DNA of 64,000 bases from GCA-2746605 sp963704835 (GTDB lineage: Bacteria > Bacteroidota > Ignavibacteria > Ignavibacteriales > Melioribacteraceae): positions 11,300-75,299 of the forward strand of contig CAVPHW010000025.1 in assembly GCA_963704835.1 (NCBI GenBank). Reading direction: 5' to 3'. The notes below the pieces were generated by a model that was not told the DNA's origin, searched no databases, and saw only the letters and a list, made by a program, of their open reading frames with translations. The stretch's first letter is position 1, and every line of letters begins with the position of its first letter. This document shows positions 48,186-58,773 of the stretch, piece after piece. The translations under genes and the position numbers were made by a program.

Positions 48186-50253
48186 CTAACTTTGAAATAG
48201 CAATAAATCAACTAAAACATGTCCACTTTCTTCTAAAAATGGATCTTCCACTTTTAGGCTCTTTTTTGTTACTTCTTTTTTATCAATAATTTCAATTGTT
48301 TTACTTTTTTCTCTTTCCTCATCTCTTTGCTTTCTTTTCAGCTCTCGATCATCTCTCTCTTTTTTTCTCTGTTCTTCATTTAACGAAAACTCCACTTTAT
48401 CTTTTGTTGCATTGTATTCTTTAATATCCTCTAACAAATAAACAAATTCAGATTCTTTTAAAATTCTTTTTTGGTGTTTTTCAATCAAAGAAGGCAAAAT
48501 ATTTTTAAAATCTCCATATTTCTTAAATTTACTGGTCGCAATTTGATCCCATTTTAGAGCACTTGGCATTGAGCTTTCACCATACTCATTAGCATCAACT
48601 GCCGATGGGAATTTTACATCTGGAACCACACCAAGATTTTGAGTACTACTTCCATTAATTCTGTAATACTTTGCTATTGTTAATTTTAATTGCCCACCTT
48701 GATCACCAGCTGAAGGAACAAATCTATCTAAATTAATTAAATTCTGAACTGTTCCTTTTCCATACGATTGCTCACCAAGAACAATTCCTCTGCCATAATC
48801 TTGAATAGCAGCTGAAAATATTTCTGATGCTGAAGCACTATATCTATTTATAATAACTGCCATTGGTCCTTTGTATTCAATAGTAGGATCTGGGTCATTT
48901 TCAACATCAATTGCTCCGCCTGATTGTCTTACTTGCACAACTGGACCATCCTCAATAAATAGGCCGGTCAATTCAATGGCTTCATCTAAAGCTCCGCCGC
49001 CATTATTTCTTAAATCGACTATTATACCATCAATTTTTTCATCATTTAATTCTTTTATAATTTTTTGTACATCCTTAGTGGTGCTTCTATAATCATTTGT
49101 CCCATTTCGCTTTGCTTCAAAATCCACATAAAAACTAGGAATCTCAATTACACCAAGTTTAAAATCAGTCTGACCTTCTCTAATTGTTATCACTTTCTTT
49201 TGCGCAGCTTGTTCTTCTAATTTAACTTTATCTCTAACAATAGAAATCGTATCTGGCTTTGAATCAATTCCATTTTTAGCTCTTAGAATAGAGAGTCTAA
49301 CAGTTGTGCCCTTGTCTCCTCTAATAATATCAACAACATCATCAATTCTCCAACCTAGTACATCAACAATTTCATCATCTCCTTGTCCAACTCCAATAAT
49401 TAGATCATCGGCAGCTATATTATTAGCCTTAAAAGCAGGTCCACCCGGAACAATATTTACTACTTTTGTATAGTCATTATCAGATCTAAGTGTTGCACCT
49501 ATTCCTTCTAATGATAATTTCATTCTGATATTAAAATTTTCAGAAGTTCTGGGAGCTAAATAATTTGAGTGTGGATCTATTGCTTCCGCGAATGAATTTA
49601 AATAAAGTTGAAAAACATCTTCCGATTTAAATTGCAAAATTGCTTTGTGGTAATTTTGGTATCGCTTAATTAATGTTTCTTTTGTTTTTTCCCATTCCTG
49701 ACCACTTAGCTTTAAATTTAATGCCTCATTTTTTAATTTTTTTCTCCATAATTCATCAATTTCCGCAGAGCTATTTAACCACTCATCTTTCTCTCTATCT
49801 ACCTTAAAGGATTCATTTATAGTAAAATCAAATTCTTTACCCATGTTATTTAGGACATATTCAATCCGTTCGTTCATTCTCTTTTTGTAAGCATTAAAAA
49901 TTGTATAAGCAGGTAATAGTTTTCCTAAGTAAAGGTTTTCGTCGAACTCATATCTGTACTTCTCAAACTCATCAACGTCAGATTTCAAAAAATATGATTT
50001 GTTATAGTCTAAAGAATTTATATAATTATCAAAAATTACAGATGAAAGTGAATCATTTAATTCAATCTTCTTGTAGTGATATCTTGATAGTATTCTAGTA
50101 ACCATTTTGTTAATTTCAGGGTAGAAATCTAAGCGGTTCAATAACTTTGTTTGAGTCTAATATTTGATTTTGAGCATGTAAATCGTCAGCAGTATTTTTT
50201 TGACAATTACTAAAAAGTACAATTGCCAAAAGTAGAATAAAATATTTTTTCAT
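48186..50253 (-). CDS. prc: Carboxy-terminal processing (tail-specific) protease, lipoprotein (frameshifted)
   Basis: ATG 50253 opens a lipoprotein signal (MKKYFILLLAIVLFSNC). One extra base near 50125-50141 shifts the frame into NRLDFYPEINKMVTRILSRY, giving about 688 residues, the usual Prc size. A PDZ domain includes LSLEGIGATLRSDNDYTKVV, and the S41 protease domain has the catalytic Ser in NRYSASASEIFSAAI and Lys in GEQSYGKGTVQN. A charged C-terminal DUF3340-type region follows (KKERDDRELKRKQRDEE). It cleaves C-terminal tails of envelope proteins in the periplasm. Confidence 0.9.
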
Positions 50254-50369
50254 TTATGTTCTTCCAATCTTATAATTTAGGGTTGATACAATAAAAACCA
50301 AATAATGTTTCATTGCAAGGCGTAGAAATATAAGAAAATTAGTTTGTTAATAAAAAACAGGTCTTAGTT

Positions 50370-50711
50370 ATGAGTGTTGAAGAAGTACGAAAATATTGTT
50401 TAGTGAAAAATGGAGTCTCAGAAAGTTTTCCGTTTGATGAACAGACATTGGTATTTAAAATCGCAAATAAAATGTTCTGCCTATTAAGCATCTTCCCGCC
50501 ATTTAGCATAAACCTAAAAGGCGACCCTGACAAGATTATTGAGTTAAAGGAAGAACATGAAGAAATAAAACCTGGTTTTCATATGAACAAAAAACATTGG
50601 ATAACAATCGGTCTTGAAGGAAATTTAGATAAAAATTTTATTGAGAGTTTAATAGATGATTCTTACAATCTTGTTTCAAAGGGGTTAACCCAAAAGGATT
50701 GGATTAGATAA
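50370..50711 (+). CDS. MmcQ/YjbR family protein
   Basis: A 113-residue YjbR-type protein. It shows VEEVRKYCLVKNGVSESFPF, VFKIANKMFCLLSI, and the conserved C-terminal WITIGLEGNLDKNFIESLID with SYNLVSKGLTQKDW. The family has a CyaY-like fold and unknown role. It converges on dnaA, and a hairpin lies between them. Confidence 0.85.
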   Translation: MSVEEVRKYCLVKNGVSESFPFDEQTLVFKIANKMFCLLSIFPPFSINLKGDPDKIIELKEEHEEIKPGFHMNKKHWITIGLEGNLDKNFIESLIDDSYNLVSKGLTQKDWIR

Positions 50712-50736
50712 TTGACCGGAGGGTTCCCCCGGTCAA
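50712..50736. terminator. Hairpin between converging yjbR-like gene and dnaA
   Basis: TTGACCGG (50712-50719) and CCGGTCAA (50729-50736) form an 8-bp G+C-rich stem with a 9-base loop, directly at the yjbR-like stop. There is no long T run, so termination may be imperfect. Confidence 0.5.
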
Positions 50737-50766
50737 ATTATCTTGCATTCATTAACTAACAGAAGT

Positions 50767-52182
50767 TTATATCCCCAACTCAAGTTTATTTCTTAACCCA
50801 CTAACCGTTTCGTTAAGTGACATATCTTCGGAAGTTAATTTTTCAATATTATTAAAAGCGTGAATTACTGTTGAGTGATCCCTACCGCCAAAATGAAGAC
50901 CTATTGTCTTTAGTGAGGATTTGGTCAGTTTTTTTGATAAGTACATCGCAATTTGCCTAGCCAAGACCACTTCTTTTTTTCTATTCTTTTCTCTAACCTT
51001 GTTTTCATCAACATTTAACTTTTTGCAAACAATATTTGTAATGCTATCAATTGAAATGTTGGTTTCTTTTCTTGTAGAAATTTCTTTTACTGTTTTTCTT
51101 GCCAATTCAAAATCAATTTCTTTACCGCTTAATGAAGAATTTGCAAGCAATTTAATTAAGCAGCCTTCAAGTTCTCTAATATTTGATGTAATATTATAAG
51201 CTATATAATCTAAAATTTCATTGGATAAAGAAATACCAAAACTATCACCTTTGTTCTTAAGAATTGCAATTCTGGTTTCAAAATCCGGGGCTTGAACATC
51301 TGCAGTTAATCCCCACTGAAATCTTGATATTAATCTATCATTCATTCCTTTCAAATCTTTTGGGGGTCTATCGCTGGAAAGTATTATCTGCTTCCTAGCT
51401 TGGTGCAAATTATTAAATATGTGGAAAAAGAGATCTTGTGTCTTCTCTCTTCCAGTAAGAAATTGAATATCATCAATAATTATTACATCAACTTCATTGT
51501 AAAAACTAGAGAACTCTGCCACATTGTTGGTTTGTATCGATTCAACAAATTGTGTTGTAAAAATATCTGCAGAAAGGTAAATGATTTTCTTTGATGGAAA
51601 TTTATTAACAATATTATTACCAATTGCTTGAATTAAATGAGTTTTGCCAAGCCCAACTCCACCATAAATAAATAATGGATTAAATGATGTCTCGCCCGGA
51701 TTATCAGAAATAGCAATTGCCGCAGCTCTAGCCAACTGGTTTGCTTCTCCTTTTACAAAATTATCAAAAGTATAACGTGGACTAAGATGCGTTTCAAAAT
51801 CAGTTTTTGTTTGAGTTGGTTCAGGCTTCTTTACCTCAACAATTGGGCTATCAAATAATGATGGATCGTCTTTTTCATCTTCATTTATTATATAGACCAA
51901 TTTCGCATCAGAACCAAGAATTTGATTTATAGTTTTGTTGATAAGTGTGTTGTAATGTTCTTCAATCCATTCAATAAAAAAATTATTTGGCACAAGAATT
52001 CGCAAAGTGTTCTCTTCCAAATCATACGGCTTTATTGGTAAAAACCATGTATTATAAGTTATATTAGAAACATTTTGCTTAATTAACTTCAAACATTCCT
52101 TCCAAGTTTGAGCTGAATTAGCTGCAATTTCTTTTGATTTGCTAAGTGATGATATTTTTAAGTTATCCACAGTTTTCAACAA
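50767..52182 (-). CDS. dnaA: Chromosomal replication initiator DnaA
   Basis: A 471-residue DnaA. Domain I is WKECLKLIKQNVSNITYNTW; domain III is the AAA+ core with Walker A IYGGVGLGKTHLIQAIG and Walker B VIIIDDIQFLTG; domain IV is the DNA-binding region with GLHFGGRDHSTVIHAF. It opens the origin by binding DnaA boxes. The start is uncertain: two TTG codons at 52182 and 52179 are the first in-frame choices and there is no better ATG nearby. A perfect DnaA box (52163-52171) overlaps its first codons, suggesting autoregulation. Confidence 0.95.
   Translation of the reverse strand: MLKTVDNLKISSLSKSKEIAANSAQTWKECLKLIKQNVSNITYNTWFLPIKPYDLEENTLRILVPNNFFIEWIEEHYNTLINKTINQILGSDAKLVYIINEDEKDDPSLFDSPIVEVKKPEPTQTKTDFETHLSPRYTFDNFVKGEANQLARAAAIAISDNPGETSFNPLFIYGGVGLGKTHLIQAIGNNIVNKFPSKKIIYLSADIFTTQFVESIQTNNVAEFSSFYNEVDVIIIDDIQFLTGREKTQDLFFHIFNNLHQARKQIILSSDRPPKDLKGMNDRLISRFQWGLTADVQAPDFETRIAILKNKGDSFGISLSNEILDYIAYNITSNIRELEGCLIKLLANSSLSGKEIDFELARKTVKEISTRKETNISIDSITNIVCKKLNVDENKVREKNRKKEVVLARQIAMYLSKKLTKSSLKTIGLHFGGRDHSTVIHAFNNIEKLTSEDMSLNETVSGLRNKLELGI
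52163..52171 (+). promoter_or_regulatory. DnaA box (TTATCCACA) in the dnaA start region
   Basis: This is an exact match to the consensus DnaA-binding 9-mer. It lies inside the first codons of dnaA, where bound DnaA could repress its own gene and take part in origin function. Confidence 0.65.
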
Positions 52183-52706
52183 AATTTTAATCGGTTAAAC
52201 AATACTTCAAATACTTTTTATAATTTTCTTCACAAAAATTGTTAACAATTTATCAACAACCCATATTTTCGTTAAATCATTTTGTTACAATGCGTTATGG
52301 GTTTAATCTAAAAGATAATAACAGATAAAGCTTGTAAATCAATGATATTTTGAAAGACTAATTGAGCATGAAACGTTTCACATTTTTAACTTGTCAACAA
52401 CTTATCAACATGTGTTTTGTCTTTCAACTTGAGATTAAAATAGGGCAAAAATCTATCTTGAACAAATTAATTTTTTCGATATTTTCTAATCCATTGTTAT
52501 ATAATAAAATAAAATTATTACTTAATGTGGTTCGTTTATTTTGCTAATTAGTATTATTTTATCAAAGGAAAATTATTATGTTTTAATAATGAATCGTTAA
52601 CAATTTCTAAGTGATTGTTTTCTTTAATAAATGGAATATAGCTCAATTATTTTAGTTACATTTTACTAATTTTAGTGCAGTCTTTAATAAACTATTTGGA
52701 TAAAGT
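52183..52706. other. oriC: Candidate replication origin (oriC) next to dnaA
   Basis: This 524-base gene-free stretch between dnaA and an epimerase gene carries three DnaA-box-like 9-mers in one orientation: TTATCAACA (52250-52258), TTGTCAACA (52391-52399) and TTATCAACA (52402-52410), in addition to the perfect box at 52163. To the right lies a very A/T-rich stretch (about 52460-52590) that could be the unwinding element. Gene direction also changes here. The assignment follows the usual dnaA-oriC linkage; strand skew was not computed. Confidence 0.6.
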
Positions 52707-53640
52707 ATGAAAATTGTTGTAACTGGTGGATCTGGTTTTATTGGAAGCCATATTGTTGAATATTGGTCGAATAATAATGCAGAAGTACATGTTTTAGATA
52801 ATTTAAGGTCTGGATTTGAACATAACATAACCCCCTTTAAAAATGTAATTTTCCAAAAAGGGAGTATTACAGATAAACCGTTCGTAAATCAAGTATTAAA
52901 AGATGCGACTTATGTTTTTCATCTTGCTGCGTTAATTTCTGTACCTGAATCACTTGAAAAACCGGATGAATGTTTAGATATTAATGTAAAAGGTTTGTTA
53001 AATGTTCTAGAAGCCTGCAAAAGAAAATGACGTTAAAAAAGTAGTTCATTCTAGTTCTGCAGCAATTTATGGTGATGACCCCAGACTGCCCAAAGATATT
53101 AGCATGAAACCAAAACCACAAACTCCTTATGGAATTACAAAGCTTGATGGTGAATATTATTTACAAATGTATTTTGAGCAATATGGCTTGCCCACTACTT
53201 CTCTGAGATATTTTAATGTTTTTGGACCACGGCAAGATCCTAAAAGTCAGTATGCTGCTGCAATTCCTATTTTTGTCTTTAAGGCACTAAGAAATGAAAC
53301 TATTACTATTTACGGCGATGGTGAACAAACTCGCGATTTTGTTTACGTAAAGGATGTAGTTGCCGCCAATGTTTTAGCTGCTCAAAATGAAAAAACAATT
53401 GGTGTTTTTAATGTTGCAAACGAAAATGCAATCTCAATAAATGATTTAGCAAAACTGATAATTAAAACAACTAATTCTAAAAGTACCATTAGTTACGCAA
53501 AAGAAAGACCAGGCGATATTAAGCATAGTTTGGCTTCAATAAAAGAAACTAGAGAAGAGTTAAACTTTAAACCTTCGCACGATTTAACAACTTCGTTGGA
53601 AACAACTATTAGATATTTTGAAAATTTAAAAAGAATATGA
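52707..53640 (+). CDS. NAD-dependent UDP-sugar epimerase/dehydratase (frameshifted)
   Basis: About 310 residues after removing one A near 53025. The N-terminus has the Rossmann motif KIVVTGGSGFIGSHIVEYW. The catalytic part reads VHSSSAAIYG and TPYGITKLDGEYY (YxxxK), followed by TSLRYFNVFGPRQDPKSQY and the substrate domain TIYGDGEQTRDFVYVKDVV. This is an extended SDR of the UDP-glucose 4-epimerase type; the exact sugar is not clear. It is the first plus-strand gene beside oriC and overlaps the asparaginase start by 4 bases. Confidence 0.85.
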
Positions 53641-54620
53641 AAAAGAAAAACATTTTAGTTGTATTTACTGGTGGAACTTTCTCAATGAAGATTGATAAAA
53701 AAACCGGTGGTGCTATTCCACACTTTCACGGTGAAGAACTACTTGAGATGATTCCTGCTGCTGAAGAATTGGCAAATATTAAAGTGCATAATTTTGGCAA
53801 TTTCCCCGGACCACACATGACACCAGAGTTAATGTTTAAACTCTCAAAAGTGGTTCAGAAATATGTAAACAAAAGCAGTGTGGATGGAGTTATTGTAACT
53901 CATGGAACAGATACTTTAGAAGAAACAGCTTATTTGCTTGATCTTACCGTACAAACCGAGAAGCCCATTGTGGTAATTGGCGCAATGAAGACAAGCTCGG
54001 AAGCAGATTGGGATGGACCTAAAAATCTTTTAGATGCAATTCATATTTGCAATAACCAGAATAGTCATGGGCTTGGTGTTCTTGTCTGCTTAAATGGCGA
54101 AATAAATGCAGCAAGTGAGGTTACTAAAACACACACAGAAGATATTGAAACTTTCCATAGTTTAGATTTTGGAGCATTGGGATTTGTAGATAAAGGCAGG
54201 GTTTGGTTCAATAGAACTCCCAAAAAACTTGAGCACTTGTTAACAGATCAAATTGTATCTAATGTTGATATCATTAAGGTGTACGCAGGAATAAAAGATA
54301 GGTTATTCAGATTTTCTGCCGATTCAAATATTGATGGTTTGGTGGTTGAAGCTCTTGGAGTTGGGAATGTTCCACCACCAGCTTTTGAAGGAATTAAATA
54401 TGTCCTTAGCAAAAATATTCCCGTAGTCCTTGTATCAAGATGCCCAGCCGGTGAAACTTTAGATACATATAGTTATGAAGGAGCCGGAAAATGGCTAAAA
54501 AAGAGTGGCGTGATTTTTACTGATTATCTAAATGGTCAGAAGGCTAGAATTAAACTAATGCTTGCTTTAGGTGCAAATTATGAGCGCACTCAATTAAAAA
54601 AAATATTCGAGGAAAATTAG
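53637..54620 (+). CDS. ansA: Type I L-asparaginase
   Basis: A 327-residue asparaginase that turns asparagine into aspartate and ammonia. The first catalytic Thr is in VVFTGGTFSMK and the second motif is GVIVTHGTDTLEETAYLLDL. GAMKTSSEADWDGPKNLLDA follows. No signal peptide is present, so it is the cytoplasmic type. It overlaps the epimerase stop by 4 bases. An aspartase fusion gene lies downstream (58774-60635), so asparagine and aspartate breakdown may be linked here. Confidence 0.9.
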   Translation: MKKKNILVVFTGGTFSMKIDKKTGGAIPHFHGEELLEMIPAAEELANIKVHNFGNFPGPHMTPELMFKLSKVVQKYVNKSSVDGVIVTHGTDTLEETAYLLDLTVQTEKPIVVIGAMKTSSEADWDGPKNLLDAIHICNNQNSHGLGVLVCLNGEINAASEVTKTHTEDIETFHSLDFGALGFVDKGRVWFNRTPKKLEHLLTDQIVSNVDIIKVYAGIKDRLFRFSADSNIDGLVVEALGVGNVPPPAFEGIKYVLSKNIPVVLVSRCPAGETLDTYSYEGAGKWLKKSGVIFTDYLNGQKARIKLMLALGANYERTQLKKIFEEN

Positions 54621-54695
54621 TCTATTGTTATTTACTCCAGTCAAAAATATCGTCTCCTTAATTTAAATTTCTTATAAAAACAATTTTGGAAATTC

Positions 54696-55844
54696 ATGAA
54701 TTTACTCAAGCTATTTATTATTACATTTTTCTTTAGTTCACAATTATTCTCACAGAGTTTCAAGTTCATTGCCATGTCGGATAGTCGAGGCTCCCACAAT
54801 GGTGTAAATGATTCTGTTCTTACGGTTATTGCCAACCATATTGTGGAAAACCATACAGATGTAAAGTTTATTGTTTTTGCCGGTGATATGGTTGATGGTA
54901 GTAAAAAAAATCCTGACCAAACTTATAAAGAGCTATTGCATTGGAAAGACGTTATGTCTCCAATTTATAATAGCCCAAATTTTGTTTGGCCAAAAATATG
55001 GCCCGTTGTTGGAAATCATGAAATTCAACACAGAAAGGATGAAGAAAATTTTAGAAAAGTATTTAAAGATGTTTATAATAATGGGCCTGAAGATGAGAAA
55101 GGATTATCATATTCCTTTGATTTTGAAAACACACACTTTACAATTGTAAATACTGACCGTTGGTATTATGGTGATCCTGATGATACTACCGATGATAGAA
55201 GAGACTGGCATTATATAAAACATATTGATTGGCTTGAGCAAGACTTAAAATCAGCCCGAGAGAGAGGCATAAAACATATTTTCGTTGCAAGTCATGATAT
55301 GCTTTATCCTGTTGGTGGTCATTTACATGATGGTTTACCAAATCTTGGAAGAAATTTTAAATTTCCGATGGACTCAACACAAACTTGGTATATGGGACAA
55401 AGGCAAGCGGTAATTGATATCTTTGAAAAATATGATGTTTCAGCTCATATTTGTGGTCATGAACATTTGTACAGCAGGCAATACGTAAATGGTGTTTACG
55501 AAATTATTGCAGGAAGTTCTGGAGCGCCACTGTATAATTTTAATCCTGTTTACAGAGAAAACGCTGATACACATTATGTATGGGAAGAAATGAGTTATAC
55601 AGATGCAATTCCTTATTATGAAGCATTGGACTATTATTATGGTCCGGGGGAGAACTCACAAGCAACAAGAAATTTTGTGGGAAAGAAAGCTTTCAACTAT
55701 GTTGTGTTTGATGTTCAAGAGGATGTTATTAATGCAACTACTTATGGTGCGTTTTCAGACCCAGAAGACAACACTAAAATGATTGGAGAAATAAAAATTA
55801 TTGATGAGTTTGAAATAAAAAGTAATTCTTGTTCTTTCCCATAA
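54696..55844 (+). CDS. Secreted calcineurin-like metallophosphoesterase
   Basis: A 382-residue protein with a signal peptide (ending LFSQS) and the metallophosphoesterase motifs in order: IAMSDSRG (D-x-R variant), IVFAGDMVDG, WPVVGNHEIQ, FVASHDMLYP and SAHICGHEHLYSR. It probably hydrolyses a phosphoester outside the cytoplasm; the substrate is unknown. The first motif has DSR in place of DxH, which may affect one metal site. Its 3' end overlaps the converging ArsA-like gene. Confidence 0.85.
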   Translation: MNLLKLFIITFFFSSQLFSQSFKFIAMSDSRGSHNGVNDSVLTVIANHIVENHTDVKFIVFAGDMVDGSKKNPDQTYKELLHWKDVMSPIYNSPNFVWPKIWPVVGNHEIQHRKDEENFRKVFKDVYNNGPEDEKGLSYSFDFENTHFTIVNTDRWYYGDPDDTTDDRRDWHYIKHIDWLEQDLKSARERGIKHIFVASHDMLYPVGGHLHDGLPNLGRNFKFPMDSTQTWYMGQRQAVIDIFEKYDVSAHICGHEHLYSRQYVNGVYEIIAGSSGAPLYNFNPVYRENADTHYVWEEMSYTDAIPYYEALDYYYGPGENSQATRNFVGKKAFNYVVFDVQEDVINATTYGAFSDPEDNTKMIGEIKIIDEFEIKSNSCSFP

Positions 55845-56741
55845 GCTGATTAAACATAGACTCAAATTTAATTTCAGCGATTGGAATCTAACAATTTTAA
55901 TTAGATTTTCCAATCCGGTTAAATTGTTACCAGAAATTGGAATTGTTTCTTTTTTATAACCACCAAATTCATTATTGGGTTCAATATTTTTTTCAAACTT
56001 ATTTATTACTACTTTGTAAACTGATAATCCTAAAGCTGATAGTTCTGAAATAATTCGTTTCCCTTCATTTACTGAAAGAATGTCTTGATTAACAACTAAA
56101 TTTATTCTGGTTTTATTTTTGTCTGTTAAAATCTCCACAACACTTTGATACTCATTTTTCTTTTGAAGAAGCTTTTCTAAGATTTTATCTTTTTCTAATT
56201 CTTTATGACCAATTTTAATCCTGGAAACTATCTCCTTTTTCTCTTTAATTCTCTCTCTTAAATCGATTAGTTTATTAATCCACACTAAAGAAATAGATGG
56301 AAGACTGAAAAGCTTAATAGAAAGTGCTGTTGGTGGCGTGTCGAAAATTATATAATCGAAATCAGAATATTTTTTTGATATTTCTTGATAAGCCATTAGA
56401 ATACCGTATTCTTCTATTCCAGGAGAGTTTTTAATAATTTCAAATTCATTTAATAAATTAAAAGCACTCAGACTTGTATTAGATTTTATCAAATCATTTT
56501 CAATATTCTGTAAATATTGCTTTATTCTTTTTTTAATATCAACTTCAATAACAAAAAGATTTGGAGCTGCCTCTTTGGGTTTATCCGAAAATGAAAGACT
56601 AAAAATATCAGATAAGTTATGTGCCGGATCTAAAGAAACTAAAAGTATTTTATTCGATAAGGATAATTTTATAGCTGTTAACGCTGAAACCGTTGATTTT
56701 CCAACTCCACCCTTGCCAATGAAAAATAAATGCTCGTTCAT
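55798..56741 (-). CDS. ArsA/GET3-like single-domain ATPase (3' frameshift)
   Basis: About 314 residues. The deviant Walker A is FFIGKGGVGKSTVSALTAI, switch I is LVSLDPAHNLSDIF and the Walker B region IIFDTPPTALSIKLFS. It has one ATPase half only and no arsenic genes nearby, so arsenite transport is unlikely. The frame as given would run to 55755 with a poor tail; one missing base near 55885 gives IAEIKFESMFNQLMGKNKN and a stop at 55798, which looks more natural. It lies 10 bases after a small unknown gene and forms an operon with it and cstA. Confidence 0.7.
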
Positions 56742-56751
56742 ATAAAATAAA

Positions 56752-57033
56752 TCAGTCTATTCTAAAAACAGAAGCAAGTTCTGAAAGTGGCTCGCGTTGA
56801 GTACTAATTCTATTTATTAAGAACTCAATTGAAGATTCCCCCTCTGATAATAAATCAAAAGTAATCTGGATTGGTGTGGTCGGAATACCAATAAAATTAC
56901 CAAATACTAATGTTGAGAAGATACTTTCGAGCTGAGTAATTTCGCTTTCTAAAATATCTACAGATTTAGATTTAGCAATTTCATCTGCAATTTCAATTTT
57001 TTGCTTTATTGATTTAAGTATTTTATTAATCAT
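56752..57033 (-). CDS. Small ArsA-associated protein, cory-CC-star-like
   Basis: A 93-residue protein with no signal peptide. After a helical start (ILKSIKQKIEIADEIAKS) comes LESIFSTLVFGNFIGIPTTP, then ITFDLLSEGESSIEFLI and LSELASVFRID. From memory, LVF...GIPxxP plus location beside an ArsA ATPase resembles the 'cory-CC-star' proteins, but the double Cys at their C-terminus is missing here. It overlaps the cstA stop by one base (TAATG) and precedes the ArsA-like gene by 10 bases. It is probably a partner of that ATPase (inference). Confidence 0.5.
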   Translation of the reverse strand: MINKILKSIKQKIEIADEIAKSKSVDILESEITQLESIFSTLVFGNFIGIPTTPIQITFDLLSEGESSIEFLINRISTQREPLSELASVFRID

Positions 57034-58773
57034 TACTTCTTAGTTATTAGATCTTCAAATTTGTCATTAGGTTGTTTAAAGAAAGCAATTAAGCCTTCAA
57101 TTACGACTAGACCAACGAGCACAAGAACCACCAAATTAACTATCTGCAGCATTAAATTATTTTCATTGCTAAAAGAAAACTGGTTTAAAATAGTTGCCCA
57201 GAAAGTCATAATGATCATAAACAAACCGGGTATTCCGGATATCAGCCACTTCCATCCACCTTTTCTTTTTAGATACATTGTAATTACAATTAAAGCAAGT
57301 GCACCAAGTGTTTGATTTATTGCGCCAAACAGAGGCCAAAGTTTTAAAGCACCTTTGCCATCAGCTCCACTTAAAAACGCCAACGCCAATGCTGAAAGAA
57401 CCACGAATCCGGTTGATAAATATCTGTTCTTGAAAACTTTAACATTATAATCAATCATAATTTCTGTAAAAACATACCGTTGAATTCTAGTTGCCGTGTC
57501 TAAAGTTGTGCCCGCAAATGATGCAACAAAAACTCCCATTATTCCAACCGCAAATGTTTTAGGAATTCCAATATTTTGAATTAAGTTAGCTGCTCCATCA
57601 ACAAAAGCAGCAACGTTAGAAGTTAAACCGCTCATTGCAGTCCATGAGAAATATAAAGAAGACCATGCAGTAACTCCGGTTAAAGTATTGCCAGTTTTAT
57701 CTGTGTAGCCCAGACCAATTCCAGCTCCAACAGCAATAATTACTAAAGTGGCTAATGCACCTTCTGTAAGCATACTGCCAACTCCAACAAAAATCGAGTC
57801 ATTCTCACAACTGACTTGCTTGGAAGAAGTCCCGGATGAAACCAAACAATGGAAACCTGAAATTGCTCCACATGCTATGGTTATAAATAAAAACGGCCAC
57901 ATTGGCGGAGCTTCTGCGGGATTCATCTGAACGGTTGGCGCAACAAATTCTAAATTTCCCCAGAAAGCACTGGCAATTATTCCCAACACTAAAAGACCCA
58001 TTGCAACAATTAGCTGATGTGAATTGATATAATCTCTTGGCTGCAATAATGTTGTTACGGGTAAAACACTTGCAAAAAAAGCATATATTAAAAGAATAAT
58101 TGTCCAACTACCTGTTGCGGGAATTCCAAAAATCACCGGCATGTGAATTGGGAAATAATGCCCTAGAATTATTGTTGCATACATTGCCAACAAAGCCACA
58201 ATTGACCAAACGGTAATGCTCTTTCCTTTTTTATAGAATAGATGACCCAAATAAATTGCAATTGGAATTTGAAGCCAAACTGGAAGAACAGATTCCGGAT
58301 ACATGCTAAAAATTATTGCAATTACTAATCCAAAAATTGAGATAACAACCCACAAAGCTAGAAGGACAATGAAGAAAAAGAAAGTTTTTAGCGCGATGGT
58401 TTATATACTTTGAAGTAAACTCCGAGATTGATTTACCTTGGTTGCGCATTGAGATAATAAGTGAACCAAAATCGTGAATAGCACCAATAAATACGCTGCC
58501 AACAAATACCCAAATTACAGCCGGAACCCAGCCCCAAATTATTGCAATAGCCGGACCAACAATGGGACCGGTCCCTGCAATAGAGGTAAAGTGATGACCA
58601 AATATTATTTCTTTCTTGGTAGGAACAAAATCAATTCCATCTTCAAACTCTTTGGATGGAACCAAATTCTCATTATTTAAGTTGAATATTTTTTTTGCAA
58701 TTACTTTGGTGTAAACTTTATACATTAATATGTAACCAATAAAGGTTACAATCATTAATAGTAAAACTTCCAT
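57033..58773 (-). CDS. cstA: Carbon starvation protein CstA-type transporter (frameshifted)
   Basis: About 579 residues after removing one T in the run near 58375, restoring AKNFLF into FFIVLLALWVVISIFG. It is a multi-pass inner-membrane protein of the CstA/BtsT family, which imports pyruvate or peptides. EIIFGHHFTSIAGTGPIVGP and FVGSVFIGAIHDFGSLIISM are family signatures, as is ISGFHCLVSSGTSSKQV. It is shorter than E. coli CstA and ends in a cytoplasmic tail. It leads an operon with a small protein and an ArsA-like ATPase. Confidence 0.88.

Noticed and set aside
55755..55844. A genuine 90-base tail-to-tail coding overlap between the metallophosphoesterase and ArsA-like genes.
   Set aside because: The last part of the ArsA-like frame reads poorly, and a one-base correction gives a natural end at 55798, so most of the overlap is probably an artefact.
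55798..56741. An arsenic resistance operon.
   Set aside because: The ATPase is ArsA-like, but no arsenite permease, arsenate reductase, ArsD or ArsR gene is present, and its partners are cstA and a small unknown gene.
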